From positions 22,501-86,500 of the forward strand of contig CAUYUJ010015276.1 in assembly GCA_963575745.1 (NCBI GenBank): a stretch of 64,000 nt of DNA, given 5' to 3'. A program made the position numbers and the translations under genes. Source of the DNA: Prorocentrum cordatum. Taxonomy: Eukaryota > Sar > Dinophyceae > Prorocentrales > Prorocentraceae. The notes under the pieces were generated by a model. The model made no database searches. It saw only the letters and a program-made list of their open reading frames with translations, and was not told where the DNA came from. Shown here piece after piece: positions 32,701 to 43,914 of this stretch. How positions within the stretch are numbered: the stretch's first letter is position 1; the number at the start of each line of letters is the position of its first letter.

Positions 32701-35447
32701 AACCACCCTGGATGCGAGGTCCCGTGTCGCCAGCGCGCTGAGCCACCTCGACCGCATCACGAAGCTCCTTTCAGAGGCAACGCCGTTTTCTACGAGGTAC
32801 CTGTGCAAGGACATCGTCGACGATCCATTGTATCAATACGTGGCGATCTCCGCGGACCTGATTCTGTGCATGGGCCAGGACTGCGTGCCATCTGCTGCCG
32901 CCCCCTCCGACTGCCCTACTCAGTCAGTCCTCCCCCCCCCACCCTCTCAATGTTTATCTATCTTCCCGTCGCCTTCCTTCACATGCTTGGCCATCATCTG
33001 CCTTTCCCGAGGAGCTCGTCGGTACAATGATCGGCTGGCTGGATCGCCCCCAGGAGGAGCCCCGCTGGGATGACGAGAAGTGGATCGCAGGCGTCAAACT
33101 GACCACTCACCTGGTCGCGGCATGCGAGCAGGTGCCGAAACTGAGCGAGAAGATGAATGGCATTGACATGGTTGAATGCCAGATCGTGGTCGGGTTGCTC
33201 CAGAATGCGGCTGCCACCATCCAGTTGCTCGACTCCCGTCAGGACGCCGATTGCCAAATCAGCAAGGTGCCAGAATGCATCCAGTCGTTCGGCGAGAACA
33301 TGAAGTTACTGGAGGAGTTCTGGGATGGACATGACCTCGAGACGGACATGAAGTCGTTGTTCGACAAGTTCATCTCATCGGCAGGGATCACAGAGGTCAA
33401 GGGCATGTTGGCTGCCCAGCGCGCGGACCGCATGTCCACGTTCCTGCGCATGTGCGACGGCGCGATCTTCGGCAACTACGGCGACAGCTTCTGGACCGCC
33501 AGCTGGGCCGCGGAGTTGCGCCAGCGTGACGGCATCCTGGGCCAGTACCACTTGGTAGTAGGAACAGGTTACGGCGCGGCCATGACGCAGGACGCCGAGC
33601 AGTCATTCAAGGATGCGGTCGAGGCGGCACGGTTCTGCGACGTCAGGTTCCGCTCGCGGGTGGGGCTCATTGTGGGGTGTGCCAAGGTCTGGCTGGCAGG
33701 CCTCCCGTTCGTGCAGTGCGACTGCGATCTCGATGAGCAGGCGGCGAAGGCGTGGCTCTCTGGCGCGCAGGCGGTCAAGGACCTCCAGGGCACCGCCGAC
33801 CCCCTCCGTCGTGCGCACGAGAAGGAGAGCGGGCAGCAGTTTGCCGAGTGGGACCCGGGGTGATATTAACATCTTCCTCCTCATCCTCCTCATCCCCCTC
33901 CGCATCTTCCCCCCCCTCCTCCTTCTCCTCCCCCCCTCATCGTCCCTCTCCTCCTCCCCCCCCTCCTCCTCCTCGCCCCCCTCCCCCATTCGCGTCCGCC
34001 CATCTCTCCTCGTCCCCCCCCCCCCCCCTCCGCCCCCTCCCCATCCTCATCCTCATCCTCTTCCAGCTTCGGACGACTTTCAACTAGCGTTATCCCCCCG
34101 ATGGGTTCCCCCTGCTTCCTAACCTCGCAGCCCCAGCTCCTCCCACGCTTACTCTTGCGCCCGTGCACGTTCCCCCATTTCACAGCGCCGCTCGCGATAG
34201 GGCGCGCCTTCGGGAGCAGCCCGCTCGACGCTAGGACGAGGAGGTCGATGGTCAAGGATGGGGGTTTATGGGCAGGGCGCGATAGATATGGTGGCAGTTA
34301 CGCAGGGCGTCTACCACATATCGAAGTGTGTGTTCGATCCTCCTCCTCTCTTTCACCCTCCTACTTCGACTCCGATCCCGCCCCCCACCCCCGTCCCACC
34401 CCCGCGTCCTGTTGCTCCTTCCCTCCTCAATCATCCCCTCGCCTCCGCCTCGCCCCTCGTCGACCTCCGTCTCCCACCGATCATCCACTTGGTCCTCCCC
34501 CACTCCCCCTTCCCGCTCCGCTTCCACCTCTCGCCCGCCCCATCTTCCGTTTGCGGCCGTCCTGTTCGGCCTCTCTTTCAGCGGACTTCGAGGGGCCTTC
34601 CTTCGTCAAGAACATTGATACCTGTCTTGGCGTCTGCGACGAACTCTTTGATCGCTTCCCCATCGCGCGCGTGGTCCGCGACGCGCTGGCGCAGATGAAC
34701 AACAGCTTGACGCCCGCGCGCCAGCGGTGGGTAGCTGGCTTCGAGGCGGCGACGGCGAGCATCAAGGAGTGGCAGCCTGACTGGAAGCCAGTCGCGGAGG
34801 CGTTGCTCGCCTCGCCGCCTCACCCCATGGCAAAACAGCTCGTTGCCAACAAGCAGCTTAAGGCCGTGGCCGAGTTGTGCGGAGACGTGGACAGGCGCAT
34901 CGTTTTGATCCGCCGATCCCCAGGCATCTTCACCTCCGAGCTGGTGTGTGGCTGGGAGACGGACGGCTGCGAGGTCGGGCATGGTCACCATCTCGCTCAC
35001 GTACGTCATCTTTTCGATGAAGTGGGCATTCCCCTTGCTCAAGGGGCCGAAGAAACTCAAGGCTCGCGATGGCGACGCTGACGACGATGAGAAGTGGACG
35101 AGTGAGACGATGGGGGGGAGGCGATGGCGGAGGAGAAGGCGGCGAACAGAGGAGGATGATGATTATGATGAGGCGGAGGAGAACGGGAGGAGGCTGATGA
35201 CAGGCGGCGGAGGTTGAGGAGGACACGGGCGACGAGATGGACGACGAGCGAAGCGACGATCTCGCCACAGGGCGCGGCCGAGAAGCTGAAGACCGTACTC
35301 CAGCACAAGGGGGTGTGGTCGGAGCTGCCGGCGTGCGTCGCGTCGTCCTTAGACGCCGGCGGCTCTGTCCTCGAGGTCGCGCCTGACGAGGCCGCCCCGG
35401 CGGCCTTCGACGGCCCAGCTGGGGCCGCGGCGGCTGGTGCTGCGTAG
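29716..35447 (+). CDS. Gene E: Cys-rich, AT-hook dinoflagellate family protein
   Basis: Function unknown; DNA binding is likely. Exons: 29716-29856, 30269-30418, 30763-31960, 32220-32878, 33012-about 33850, about 34582-34943 and 35271-35447 (TAG). Splice phases agree at the first three junctions and the last. Exon 2 has Cys at protein positions about 58, 73, 90 and 93 (CFYC), a zinc-site arrangement. Exon 3 carries NGKGHQV and RIPGK-W blocks, a Pro/Ser linker, a Lys-rich patch and the AT-hook KKRGPGRPRG near 31524. Later exons are helical. Three single-base frameshifts break it: at the A7 run near 30925-30931, near CCCC at 31234, and near 32476. Each needs one extra base. Either the consensus is wrong or the gene is decaying. 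I know the overall order of blocks as a high-copy dinoflagellate family. A hydrophobic frame at 34990-35080 is probably intronic. Confidence 0.75.
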
Positions 35448-36705
35448 GCTAGCCTGCGTAGGCGAGCCCGCGGACTTCGCGGCGCCCCCGCGGACTTCGA
35501 GGAGGGAGACGAGGAGGGCGGTAGGGCAGTAGAAGACGAGACAGTAGAGGGCCAGGAGATGGGGGGGGGATAACGGCCATTACAGGGGCCATGCCATATG
35601 TTTTGCAGGGCGTTCAGGGATGTTCGCCACCCGCGGAAGCGGAGGACATGGGACGAACGACCGCGCGCGGCGCCAGGAACGCCCGCGCGACACGTGCACC
35701 AATTCTGGTTTATCGCGGAGTTTCGCCCGCGGCCTTGGGACCACCGCGGCGTCGCCCCGCCGCTGTGAGATGTAAATGCGCGGCCGGTGAGGAGATGATC
35801 GAGGACGGCGGGGCGGGGCTTCTTTTCCTCCCCCTTTCTTCCTGCCCCTCAACCCCCCCCTCCTGCTCGCCTATTTCTCCGCCCCCTGCCCTTCCTCCTC
35901 CCTATCCTCCTGCCATTCTTCTCCTCCTCATTCGTCTGCCCTTGCTCCTCCTGCTGCCATTATCCTTGTGCTGTCATTTGTGTGGTGGGGGAGGCGTCGC
36001 GCGGCCCATGTGGAGCGTTTGATGGGGGGCCCGCGATCGTTGTCGAGGCACGGCTTCAATTTCAATATGTGGTCGCTATTTGTCTGGGCAGCGTCGTCTT
36101 GCGATCTCTCTCTTCACCTTGCGCAGAGCAACGGCCATGTTTGGCGTTGCTCAGCGTTGATCAGGCTCGGGGGTATCGCTTCACAGGGCGGCGTACTCGC
36201 GGTCTGATTTTCAAGCGGTTTGTTTTTTGTTTTTTGTAATATCGGGAATTTCAGGAAAGTGATAGAATTTCGGTTTCCAGTAATTAGTTATTTTTGGTTA
36301 AATTTTCAAGGCGCGGGAGAATTAATTTTTGGGAGAAAAGCGCCATCGTGCACCGGGGCCGCTCAAGCAATTTGGCATCGCGCAGACGTGTGCATTTTTT
36401 CTCGGCGAGGACCATCGAGGGGCATCCTTAATCATTTAGCGAAAAAACCACGCACGACACCGAAAACAAAAACACAGGGAATGGACGTCCGAGCCATGGC
36501 GAGGCAAGGCGAGCGGAGCTGTCCTCGCCGACAGAGGCGCGCGCGAGATGCTGCCCGCGCGCGCGGTCGCGCGGGGGGGTTGCATCGCCTCCAGCGTGGC
36601 GTGCCGCGCGGGGAGGCGCCAGAGAACGCTGGACGCGCGAGCAGGTCTCAGCGTCCTCCAGAGAGTCCTTGCCCTACGGAGTGCGGACTCAAACCCTACT
36701 AGTAA
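35448..36705. other. No gene recognised
   Basis: Immediately after gene E come GGAGG-rich and CT-rich tracts (35500-35570, 35820-35970). AT-richer text (36220-36330) and CG-rich text with GCGCGC words (36535-36600) follow. No protein-like exon was found. Confidence 0.5.
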
Positions 36706-36870
36706 GTCGGGCCTGTCCCCCCACAGGGGGATTTTCGACGAAAAAATGCAATGCACCAAAATAGTACAAACATAGTCCAAACTTGATTATTTTTGACTTT
36801 TTTTTTGTGTGAATTTTGGTGTATTTTTCATTTTTCATCCAAAATCCCCCTGTAGGGGGACGCGCCCGAC
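36706..36870. mobile_element. MITE-1, complete copy
   Basis: A 165-bp inverted-repeat element. The left end is GTCGGGCCTGTCCCCC, then CAGGGGGATTTTCGACGA. The right end is CATCCAAAATCCCCCTGTAG, then GGGGACGCGCCCGAC. The interior is AT-rich (TTGATTATTTTTGAC) and non-coding. No clear target duplication flanks it. Same family as 46572-46730. Confidence 0.85.
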
Positions 36871-37189
36871 CACCGCGGCGTTGCCCCCCCTAATTCCTAT
36901 CCCCCCCCCCCGCAATTCTTGCGGCTATGCCTGTGCCTATGCCCGTGCCTCCCCCTGACTCCTACGCCTACGCCTGTGCAGTGCAGTGGACTGGAGCGTG
37001 CGCGCGTGGAAAGCAGGATCGTCGCCATCACCATCGTCATCATCACCATCATCACCCACTAGCTAATCCCACCAGCCCTCTGGGCGTCGGTGGTTCAGAG
37101 CGTTTCTTCTTTCACCCCTCCTTCTCCCCCTTCGGGGAGGGGTTTGCCCCTCTCCCCACCCCCTCCCCGCTGACCTGGACAGGGGGGGC

Positions 37190-37880
37190 CGCGACGCGTT
37201 GGGGCGTCCAAGATGAGCCAAGACGACTCCAAGAGGGCCTCAGGGAGCCCAAGCTCGCCTCCAAGATGGTTCAAGATAGCGCAAGATGCCTCAAGATGGT
37301 TCCGAAGATGTTCCAAGACGCTCCAAGACCGCCCCAAGACGGTTCTAAGTGTCCACTAGAGCTCCCCTCGGATGCCCCCAAGAAGCCAACATGTTTCAAA
37401 ACCCTCGGGCAAATCAATGTTTTTGGCGTTCTCGCGCTTTCGCTTCCGATGCCCACCCGAGGCGTCAATATAGCTCCAAGATGGCTCAATATAGCTCCAA
37501 GAAGGGCCCAGGAAAGCCCGAAGACGGCGCAAAGAGCGCCCACGAGCGCTCCACGAACCCTCCAAGAGCGGTTCAGGAGGCGATTTTAGGGGCTTCCCAG
37601 GAGCGGCGCTAATTAGTGCTTCCGCTTTCTTTGGCAAGAGGCCCCCAGGATGCCCCAAGAGGCCGCAGGATGGCCCCAAGATGGCCCCAAGAGGCCCCCC
37701 AGGAGGCCCCCAGGAGGCCCCCAAGAGACCCCCAAGAGGCCCCAGGAGACCCCCCAGAGGCACCCAAGGGGCAAAGATGGCCCCAAGAAGCGCCCATGAG
37801 GCCCCAAAGAGGATCCCGAACTGCCCACAAAGGCCCCCCCGAGGCACCCAAGGCGCCGAAAAAGCCCCTCAGGACGTTGC
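37190..37880. repeat. Degenerate CCAAGA-GGCCCC short-period repeat
   Basis: About 700 bp of 10-13 bp words such as CCAAGATGG, CCCCAAGAGGCCCC and CAGGAGGCCCCC. Related text occurs near 1300-1400, 52400-52720 and 60850-60920. Both strands have open frames but only low-complexity translations. Confidence 0.75.
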
Positions 37881-38029
37881 TCGCGTTCTCCTACAAAGTG
37901 TTCTGTGCGGGTTCGGCGTCGCAGAAACCAGATTCCCATCATTGCCTTCAACCAACATCGCAGTCAGCGCGCCCCTTGGGAATTATCCTCGCGAAGGACC
38001 CAAGCATACGCAGTTGTGAGTAACGCTTT

Positions 38030-39725
38030 GTGGGTGCCGCTTTCGGCGGAGCCCCCTATGGGGCCACGCGCGTGGGGGACGTGTCGCAATGAGTGGGGGA
38101 GACGCATGCGGGCGGCGCCACTGGGGCCGTCGGTGGAGCTCCCTGCGGGGCCAAAGAAGCGCTGTACTGGGCGTGGCTGACGCATGCGGGCGATGCCCCT
38201 TGCTGCACTGGGTGGTGGCTGACGCATGCGGGCTCCAGATGAGGCCACGAAGCGCTGTACTGGGTGGTGGCTGACGCATGCGGGCGGCGCCGCGGGTTTT
38301 TCTGTGGAGCTCCCCACGGGGCCATGAAACGCTGTACTGGGTGCTGGCCGTCGCATGCGGGCGTTGCCACTGGGACCTTCGGTGGAGCCCCCTATGGGCC
38401 CACGAAGCGTTGTGCTGGGTGGGGGGTCGCATGCGGGCGGACCACTGGAGCTTCCTACGGGGCCACGAAACGCTGTGCCGGGTGGGGGGGACACATGCGG
38501 GCGGTACCACTGGGGCTTCGTGGAGCTCCCAATCAATGTGGCCGCGAAATGCTGTGCTGGGTGGTGGACGACGCATGCGGGCTGTCCCACTGGGACCTTT
38601 CTGCGGAGCTCCTTACGGGGCCCCGACACGCTGTATTGGGTGGTGGCTGATGCATGCGAGCGGTCCCACTGGGACTGTCGGTGGAGTTCCTTATGGGCCC
38701 ACGAAGCGCTGTGTTGGGTGGTGGCTGACTCATGCGGGCGGTCCCACTGGGACCTTCGGTGGAGCTCCCTATGGGACCACGCAGCGCTGTACTGGGTGGT
38801 GGCTGACTCATGCGGGCGGTGCCACTGCGGCTCTTTGTGGAACCCCCTGTTGGGCCACGAAGCGCTGTGCTGGTTGGTGGCTTGCGCATGCGGGCGGTGC
38901 CATTAGGGCCGTCGGTGGAGCTCCCTGTGGGGCCACGAAACGCTGTACCGGGTGGTGGCTGACGTATGCGGGTGGTCCGATTGGGCCCATCGGTGGAACT
39001 CCTTTTGGGCCACGAAGCGCTGTTTTGGGTGTTGGCTGACGCATGCGGGCGGTCCCATTGGGCCCATCGGTGGAGTTCCTTATGGGCCCACGAAGCGCTG
39101 TGCTGGGTGGTGGCTGACTCGTGCGGGCGGTCCAACTGGGACCTTCGGCGGAGCGAGCTCCCTATGGGACCACGAAGCGCTGTACTGGGTGGTGGTTGAC
39201 GCATGCGGGTGGAGCCACTGGGACCTTCGGTGGAGCCCCCTGTTGGGCCACGAAGCGCTGTGCTGGGTGGTGGCTGACGCATGCTGGCAGTGTCACTGGG
39301 GCCGTCTGTGAAACTCCCTACGGGGCCACGAAACGCTGTATTGGGTGGTGGCCGTCGCACGCGGGCGATGCCAGTGGGTGCTTCGGTGGAGCTCCCTATG
39401 GGCCCACGAAGCGCTGTGTTGGGTGGTGGCTGACTCATGCGGGCGGTGCCATTGGGGGAGCCCCAATTGGGGCCACGAAGCGCTGTGCTGGGTGGTGGCT
39501 GACGCATGCGGGCGGTCCCACTGGGACCTTCGGTGGAGCCCCCATATGGGGCCACGAGACGCTGTACTGGGTGGTGGCTGGCGCATGCGGGCGGTGCCAC
39601 TGGGGCCTTCGGTGGAGCCCCAATTGGGGCCACGAAGCGCTGTGCTGGGTGGTGGCTGACGCATGCGGGCGATCCCACTGGGGGCCTCCCTATGGGGCCT
39701 ACAAGCGCTGTACTGGGTGGGTGAA
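38030..39725. repeat. 78-bp satellite array, about 22 units
   Basis: The unit runs through GCTGACGCATGCGGGCGG, CACTGGGACCTTCGGTGGAG, CCCTATGGGGCCACGAAGCG and CTGTACTGGGTGGTG. Starts of the ATGCGGG core are mostly 75-80 bp apart, with two short units near 38181-38273. Because 78 is a multiple of three, long frames stay open on both strands (for example 38278-39039 on + and 38533-39804 on -), with Trp/Gly-rich or Pro/Ser/His-rich translations. A single related monomer lies at 45412-45460. Confidence 0.95.
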
Positions 39726-40018
39726 GCGCAGGGAGGAGGGAGAGGAGGAGGAGGGAGGAGGAGGAGGAAGGGAGGAAGGAGGCACGCGGGGACGGTCTCT
39801 TCAAAACGATGACCCAACATCACAGGATGGTTGGGGAAAAACGTGATCGTCTTCGCCGAAACTGGAGCGTAGGATGCCCGCGTATGGTCGCGCGTAGGCG
39901 CCCTCTTCTCCACTGTGGGGTGCCGCGTTGGCGGCCCGCGTGAGCTGCGGCGTAAGGTCGCTGTGCCATCTCGCGTGAGACCCAACTTTGGTCGTCGCTC
40001 AGTTGGGCCGCTATCTAA
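39726..40018. other. Satellite edge, no gene
   Basis: A short GGAGGA tract (39730-39780) and then unique-looking text with no exon. Confidence 0.5.
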
Positions 40019-40212
40019 GCATTCCAGATAGGGTCAGAGTCGATGGGGTTTGGGGATCGCGCCGCATCGCCAGCGCATCGTCGATGCGGCTCGATGTGGG
40101 GCTCGAGTTTCTCTCTACGCCGACGGCGCCGATGCGTCGCTGATGTCGGCGATGCATCGGCGAACCCGCCCGATCCTCCGATCCCATCCTCTCGGACCCC
40201 ACGTGAGAGGCT
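40019..40212. mobile_element. MITE-3 family, diverged copy
   Basis: The ends are imperfect inverted repeats: GGGTCAGAGTCGATGGGG on the left; on the right, GGATCCTCCGATCCCATC-like text reading out to GGACCCCACGTGAGAGG. The interior repeats GCATCG/CGATGC words with GCGCCGATGCGTCG, as in the better copy at 45183-45401. Confidence 0.6.
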
Positions 40213-40329
40213 TCCATCGGAGAGCGGGCTTTGTACTCTATCTGGTGGCGTTCGGCCCCTCCCGCATCCGCGCCCTGGTTTCGGCGAACAAGCAATGCCA
40301 TAAACATTAATGTTCGGATCGCCGCTGGA

Positions 40330-40435
40330 GCGCCCTGGCGCCCTTGGCGCGCTCCGCGCGCCAGGGAGGGGGGTCCAGCGCTGATCCGAGAAATCCGCGC
40401 GGACGATCTCCGAAAGTTTTTGTTTATGTTGTTGT
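40330..40435. repeat. MITE-2 family, fragment
   Basis: The stretch GGGTCCAGCGCTGATCCGAG and the following AAATCCGCGCGGAC match the right arm of the element at 46178-46380. A GCGCGCCAGGGAGG phrase like its centre precedes it. It directly abuts a MITE-1 relative, suggesting nested insertions. Confidence 0.65.
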
Positions 40436-40605
40436 TTGTCCCCCATGGGGGTATTTTCAAAATAGGTCAACATAGTCAGGATGAATAATTCAAAATAGTT
40501 AAACATAGTTAGGCTACGATTGTGTTGCATTTGTTGCTCTATTTTTTTGTTTTGTTTCTTTTGTTTGTCTCTTGCAAGGTCCCCCTGTAGGAGGACATGC
40601 CCGAC
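40436..40605. mobile_element. MITE-1 family, diverged copy
   Basis: Starts TTTGTCCCCCATGGGGGTA and ends GTCCCCCTGTAGGAGGACAT, then GCCCGAC. The interior is AT-rich with CAAAATAGTTAAACATAG-type words. Arms are less perfect than in the two complete copies. Confidence 0.65.
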
Positions 40606-42175
40606 CTCATGGTAGGACAGAGGCCTCTTGGCCCGTCTTCGGGCCCTCCTCGTAAGCCCGGAAAGGTTGCAGGGGAGGACGCCCCGAGCTGGCCGCAATC
40701 CCCGTGAGATTTGAGACTCGCGGGTCCTGGCCCGAAAAGGATCCCCATGAGAAGGACCGCGGCTCGGGGGATTGAGCAAGGGACCCGCTGACACTCCAGC
40801 TCGTGCCTCGCAGGCGCGGTGGCGGTTTTTAGACGCTGGCGAATGCACCTGCGTGGCATCCCCCCCCCCCCTCTCCACCCATTCGCTGTCAGTCAGCGCT
40901 GCGCTCCCCTGGGGTTTCGACCCTCGGGGGCCGCTGCGCGCGTCCCGGGATGACTGGGGTGAGGAAAACTGCTCCTGGGGAGTCGGTCGGCCTGGACCTC
41001 GGGGGGGCGGCCTGGCCCCTGCCCTCCTCGCGTGGCTGGTCCATGCACCTCTGGCGTTCTGCGCAGCGTTCGGCCTCCAGGGGGCCCCTTGCTGGGCCCC
41101 TGGGACTGTCAGACAGCGAGTCGGGGTGAGAAGCCAGTCTCTGGGATGAGGTCCAGACTTTGGGGGGCCACGTTTTGACACACATCGAGGCATCGGATTT
41201 CTGGGAACGGGTCCTTCGGGAATCGGGTCCTTCATTTTTGTCAAGCTGTTGGCCTTCCGAGACTTTCTACGGGGCCCCAAGGTTCTCAAACGACCTTTCA
41301 GCACGAAACACTCGTCTCAGGGACAAGGCCCTGGGGTCCAGGACCCGTTCCCCTCGAGGCCCGTTCGATTCATGCCACGTGTTCGCGGTAGGGGAAGAGA
41401 GAATAATAAGAAGCGATAGCGGGGTGACCAACAAGTCATGCCAATGATTCGCCAAGTCTTTGAATTGGACCCAGTGCGTTCTGGAATTGTTTGGCGACGC
41501 CTCGTGGCCTTCTGACGGCTCCGTCTGGGGCCGCGGGGCGCGGGAAGTGCTGCATGCTCTGGGCGCGTCTCCCGTCGTTGTCTTCCTCAGCGGCCGTCCT
41601 CCTCCTCCTTTCCCACAGGTTCCGGTGCATAAGCTACTTGAATGCCGCGTCTTGGTTGGTGTTACACAGCGTAGTGCTTGGTGCCTGCAGGGATTGCGCT
41701 GACTTCCATGCGTCTCGGAACACCCCGACGGTCTCGCGCCTAGCCGCCGCTGAAGGACAGCAACAGGTAGGTGTCGAAGGCGGGCGGAGCAAGAGGGAGA
41801 GCGGAGGAGGGAGGAGGGTCCCAAGGAAAGGCAGCTGGGCACTTGGTTCCAAGGTCTGGAGCTTGCAAGAGGGGGCTTGACGACCAGGAGGGGGGCATAC
41901 CGTGGCGGGGGTCTTGAAATCCTGAGGTCTCGTGGCCCCTCTTCGCTTTTCTTCCCTCGACACGTCCCCTGATCCTCCCTCGTCCGCACACGAGCCCTCG
42001 GGCCAGGACTTGCGAGCCTCCCTCTGGGATGCCCAACGCCAGGGACGACCCCGAGCACGGGCCAGAGGCCGGCGCCTTGCGCCGCAGCGCCGCGACAGGC
42101 GCTCGGAGACCCTTCGCGCCGACGCTCCGGGTGCGGTGCGGCGGCCTTCAGGCAGTGGCGAAGCGTCCTGGCCCG
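40606..42175. other. No gene recognised
   Basis: About 1.6 kb of GC-rich, apparently unique text. Open frames exist on both strands, but translations are Arg/Pro/Ser-rich with no domain and no exon-like boundaries. Confidence 0.5.
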
Positions 42176-42363
42176 CCTATAGCCCTACCGAACAATGTTC
42201 TAAGAACCTCTTTGTGGTTTCCAGGAAATGCTCGTGGACCATTTCTGGTTGGGACTGTCTTGCTTTAACACATCGGGAATATGTTGGAATCTGTTCTAAG
42301 AACATGGTTTTTGTTCTTACAACATTTTTGGGTTCTACGAACATTCTGTGGTAGGACTATAGG
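42176..42363. mobile_element. MITE-4: inverted-repeat element
   Basis: 188 bp. The left end is CCTATAGCCCTACCGAACAA, then TGTTCTAAGAACC. The right end is GGTTCTACGAACATTC, then TGTGGTAGGACTATAGG, its imperfect reverse complement. The interior has further TGTTCTAAGAAC and TTGTTCTTACAAC words. AT-richer than the flanks, non-coding, no obvious target duplication. Confidence 0.7.
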
Positions 42364-42439
42364 AGTGCCAGGACGGTCGGTCCCTGCTCAAGGTCTGCGC
42401 CTCGAAGGGTGGCTCGAGGGGCCCAAAAGGGGTGGTGAC

Positions 42440-42640
42440 CACACCGTGTGGTGAGTCGGTGGGTGGTCGGGGTCACCGCACGGTTTTGGGACTCGGGTCG
42501 TTCTCCGAGGACGTCTCGGGCGACTGGGGCACCCGAGGTCCCGAAACCGTGCGCTGACGGACCGTGCGGTGAGGTCTTGGGGGATTTCGAGGTCACCGCA
42601 CGGTCAGTCACCGCACCGTTTCGGGACTCCAACGTGGCCC
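42440..42640. repeat. Cluster of inverted ACCGCACGGT words
   Basis: The 12-mer TCACCGCACGGT occurs on both strands at least four to six times (near 42474, 42548, 42569, 42594, 42607), with related ACACCGTGTGGTGA near 42450. Each pair can fold into a hairpin. It may be a small palindromic element in several orientations. Confidence 0.65.
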
Positions 42641-43914
42641 CGTGCCGCGCCCGTTCTGACCGAAGATGACACAGAGGTTCATTCAGCATGATGCAACCCC
42701 GAACCCTTCTAACAGAGTGAGTTCGTAGCCGAGTTTAGGCTCACGGGTTTTAAGGATAATTCTAAACATTGGGGCTGTCCGTCTGATACACATTGCCAAA
42801 CGAGGCGCCCGATCCCTAGTGTTTGCGGCATCCCTTACTTAGGTTCCCTCCCAAAGGATTAGGGGGACTTGTCTTGCCTCTCGGAGATGGACGCAGCCAG
42901 ACCGCTAAAACTGGACTGGGCCCGAACTCTCAGTAGATAGTCTCCGCTCAGGCCGCCCGCTTCTGCTCGAGCGCGACGGAGCGTGCTGCGCTCCGCTAGT
43001 GTCAGGCCTCGACCGGCCAGGGGTTGCTTCGCAGGAGGTATATTGTGTACACCAGCGCACGAGCGGAGCTTCTACATCTGTGACACTTGTGCCAGTCAGG
43101 TCTGACGTCTCGGCCAGTCACGCTTTCCTGGCGTGACTGGCAGAGACGTGACTGCCAGTCATGCGGTTGTATCGCGTTTCACCTTTTCGGATGCATTTCC
43201 TGGGAGATCAAGTTCAGCAGCCGCGTTGGTATATGCGTGGTAGACGACAGGCCTCATCTGGCCTAGTCCCTTTAGTTCCGCTGTCTCCCGCTCTGTTTCT
43301 GGCTGACTCCGGCCCATTTCGGATCAGTGGGCCCTTAGGACAGGCCCCAATCGGGTTGAGTCGCCCTTCTTCCTCTTTACACAAAGGGAGGAACAAACAC
43401 CTCGACCTCCATAACTGGCGTCTACTAAACGGCCCTGGGCATCTACTAACAGCCCTGTCCTGTTCGAGTCCTTCCCTGTGTACATTCACCGAACGGCTTC
43501 GCATTTCGTGATGCCTATTCTGAGGGTGGTTGCTCTGCTCTCTAGTACAGAGGACCTCCCAGGAGATGCCCCCTCAAGCTGCCGGATCCTTTGTCAGACC
43601 ACCAGGGGATCATGGGCTTGTTTAGCACCACAAGTTGGAGGGAGGAAGGAGGCGGAGGAGGAGAAGGAGGACGAAGAGGAGGAGGAGGAGGAGGAGGAGG
43701 AGGAGGACGAGGACGAGGAGGAGGGGGAGGAGGACGAGGAGGAGGAGGAGGAGGAGGAAGAGGACCCCCCCCCCTCCCACTTCTGGCGGCGGCGGTGGAG
43801 AGCAAGCCCACCCAGGGCAGGAGGGCACCCCTCCAGCCCGCCGTCGACCCCGCGGCCTCGGAGGGGGCCTGGCCGGCGAGGCCCGCCGTGGGAGGGAGGG
43901 GGGGGGAGGGCGCG
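42641..43914. other. No gene recognised; (GGA)n tract
   Basis: Unique-looking text to 43630, checked for structural RNA without a match. A GAG/GGA trinucleotide tract covers 43640-43770. No exon found. Confidence 0.5.

Noticed and set aside
34990-35080. A hydrophobic + frame (MVTISLTYVIFSMKW) as a gene E exon
   Set aside because: A GT donor at 34944 and an acceptor at 35270 join in phase without it; inclusion would need a frameshift.
38030-39725. Regular repeats that might suggest a CRISPR array
   Set aside because: The whole 78-bp unit is conserved, with no alternating repeat and unique spacer, and there are no cas genes; this is a eukaryotic satellite.
38533-39804. A 423-codon open frame on the minus strand, Pro/Ser/His-rich
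   Set aside because: It is the antisense reading of the 78-bp satellite; the + strand is open over the same units and no non-repetitive domain is present.
42690-43150. Unique-looking text considered as an rRNA, tRNA or small nuclear RNA gene
   Set aside because: I found no cloverleaf, no A/B box pair and no match to conserved rRNA segments I can recall.
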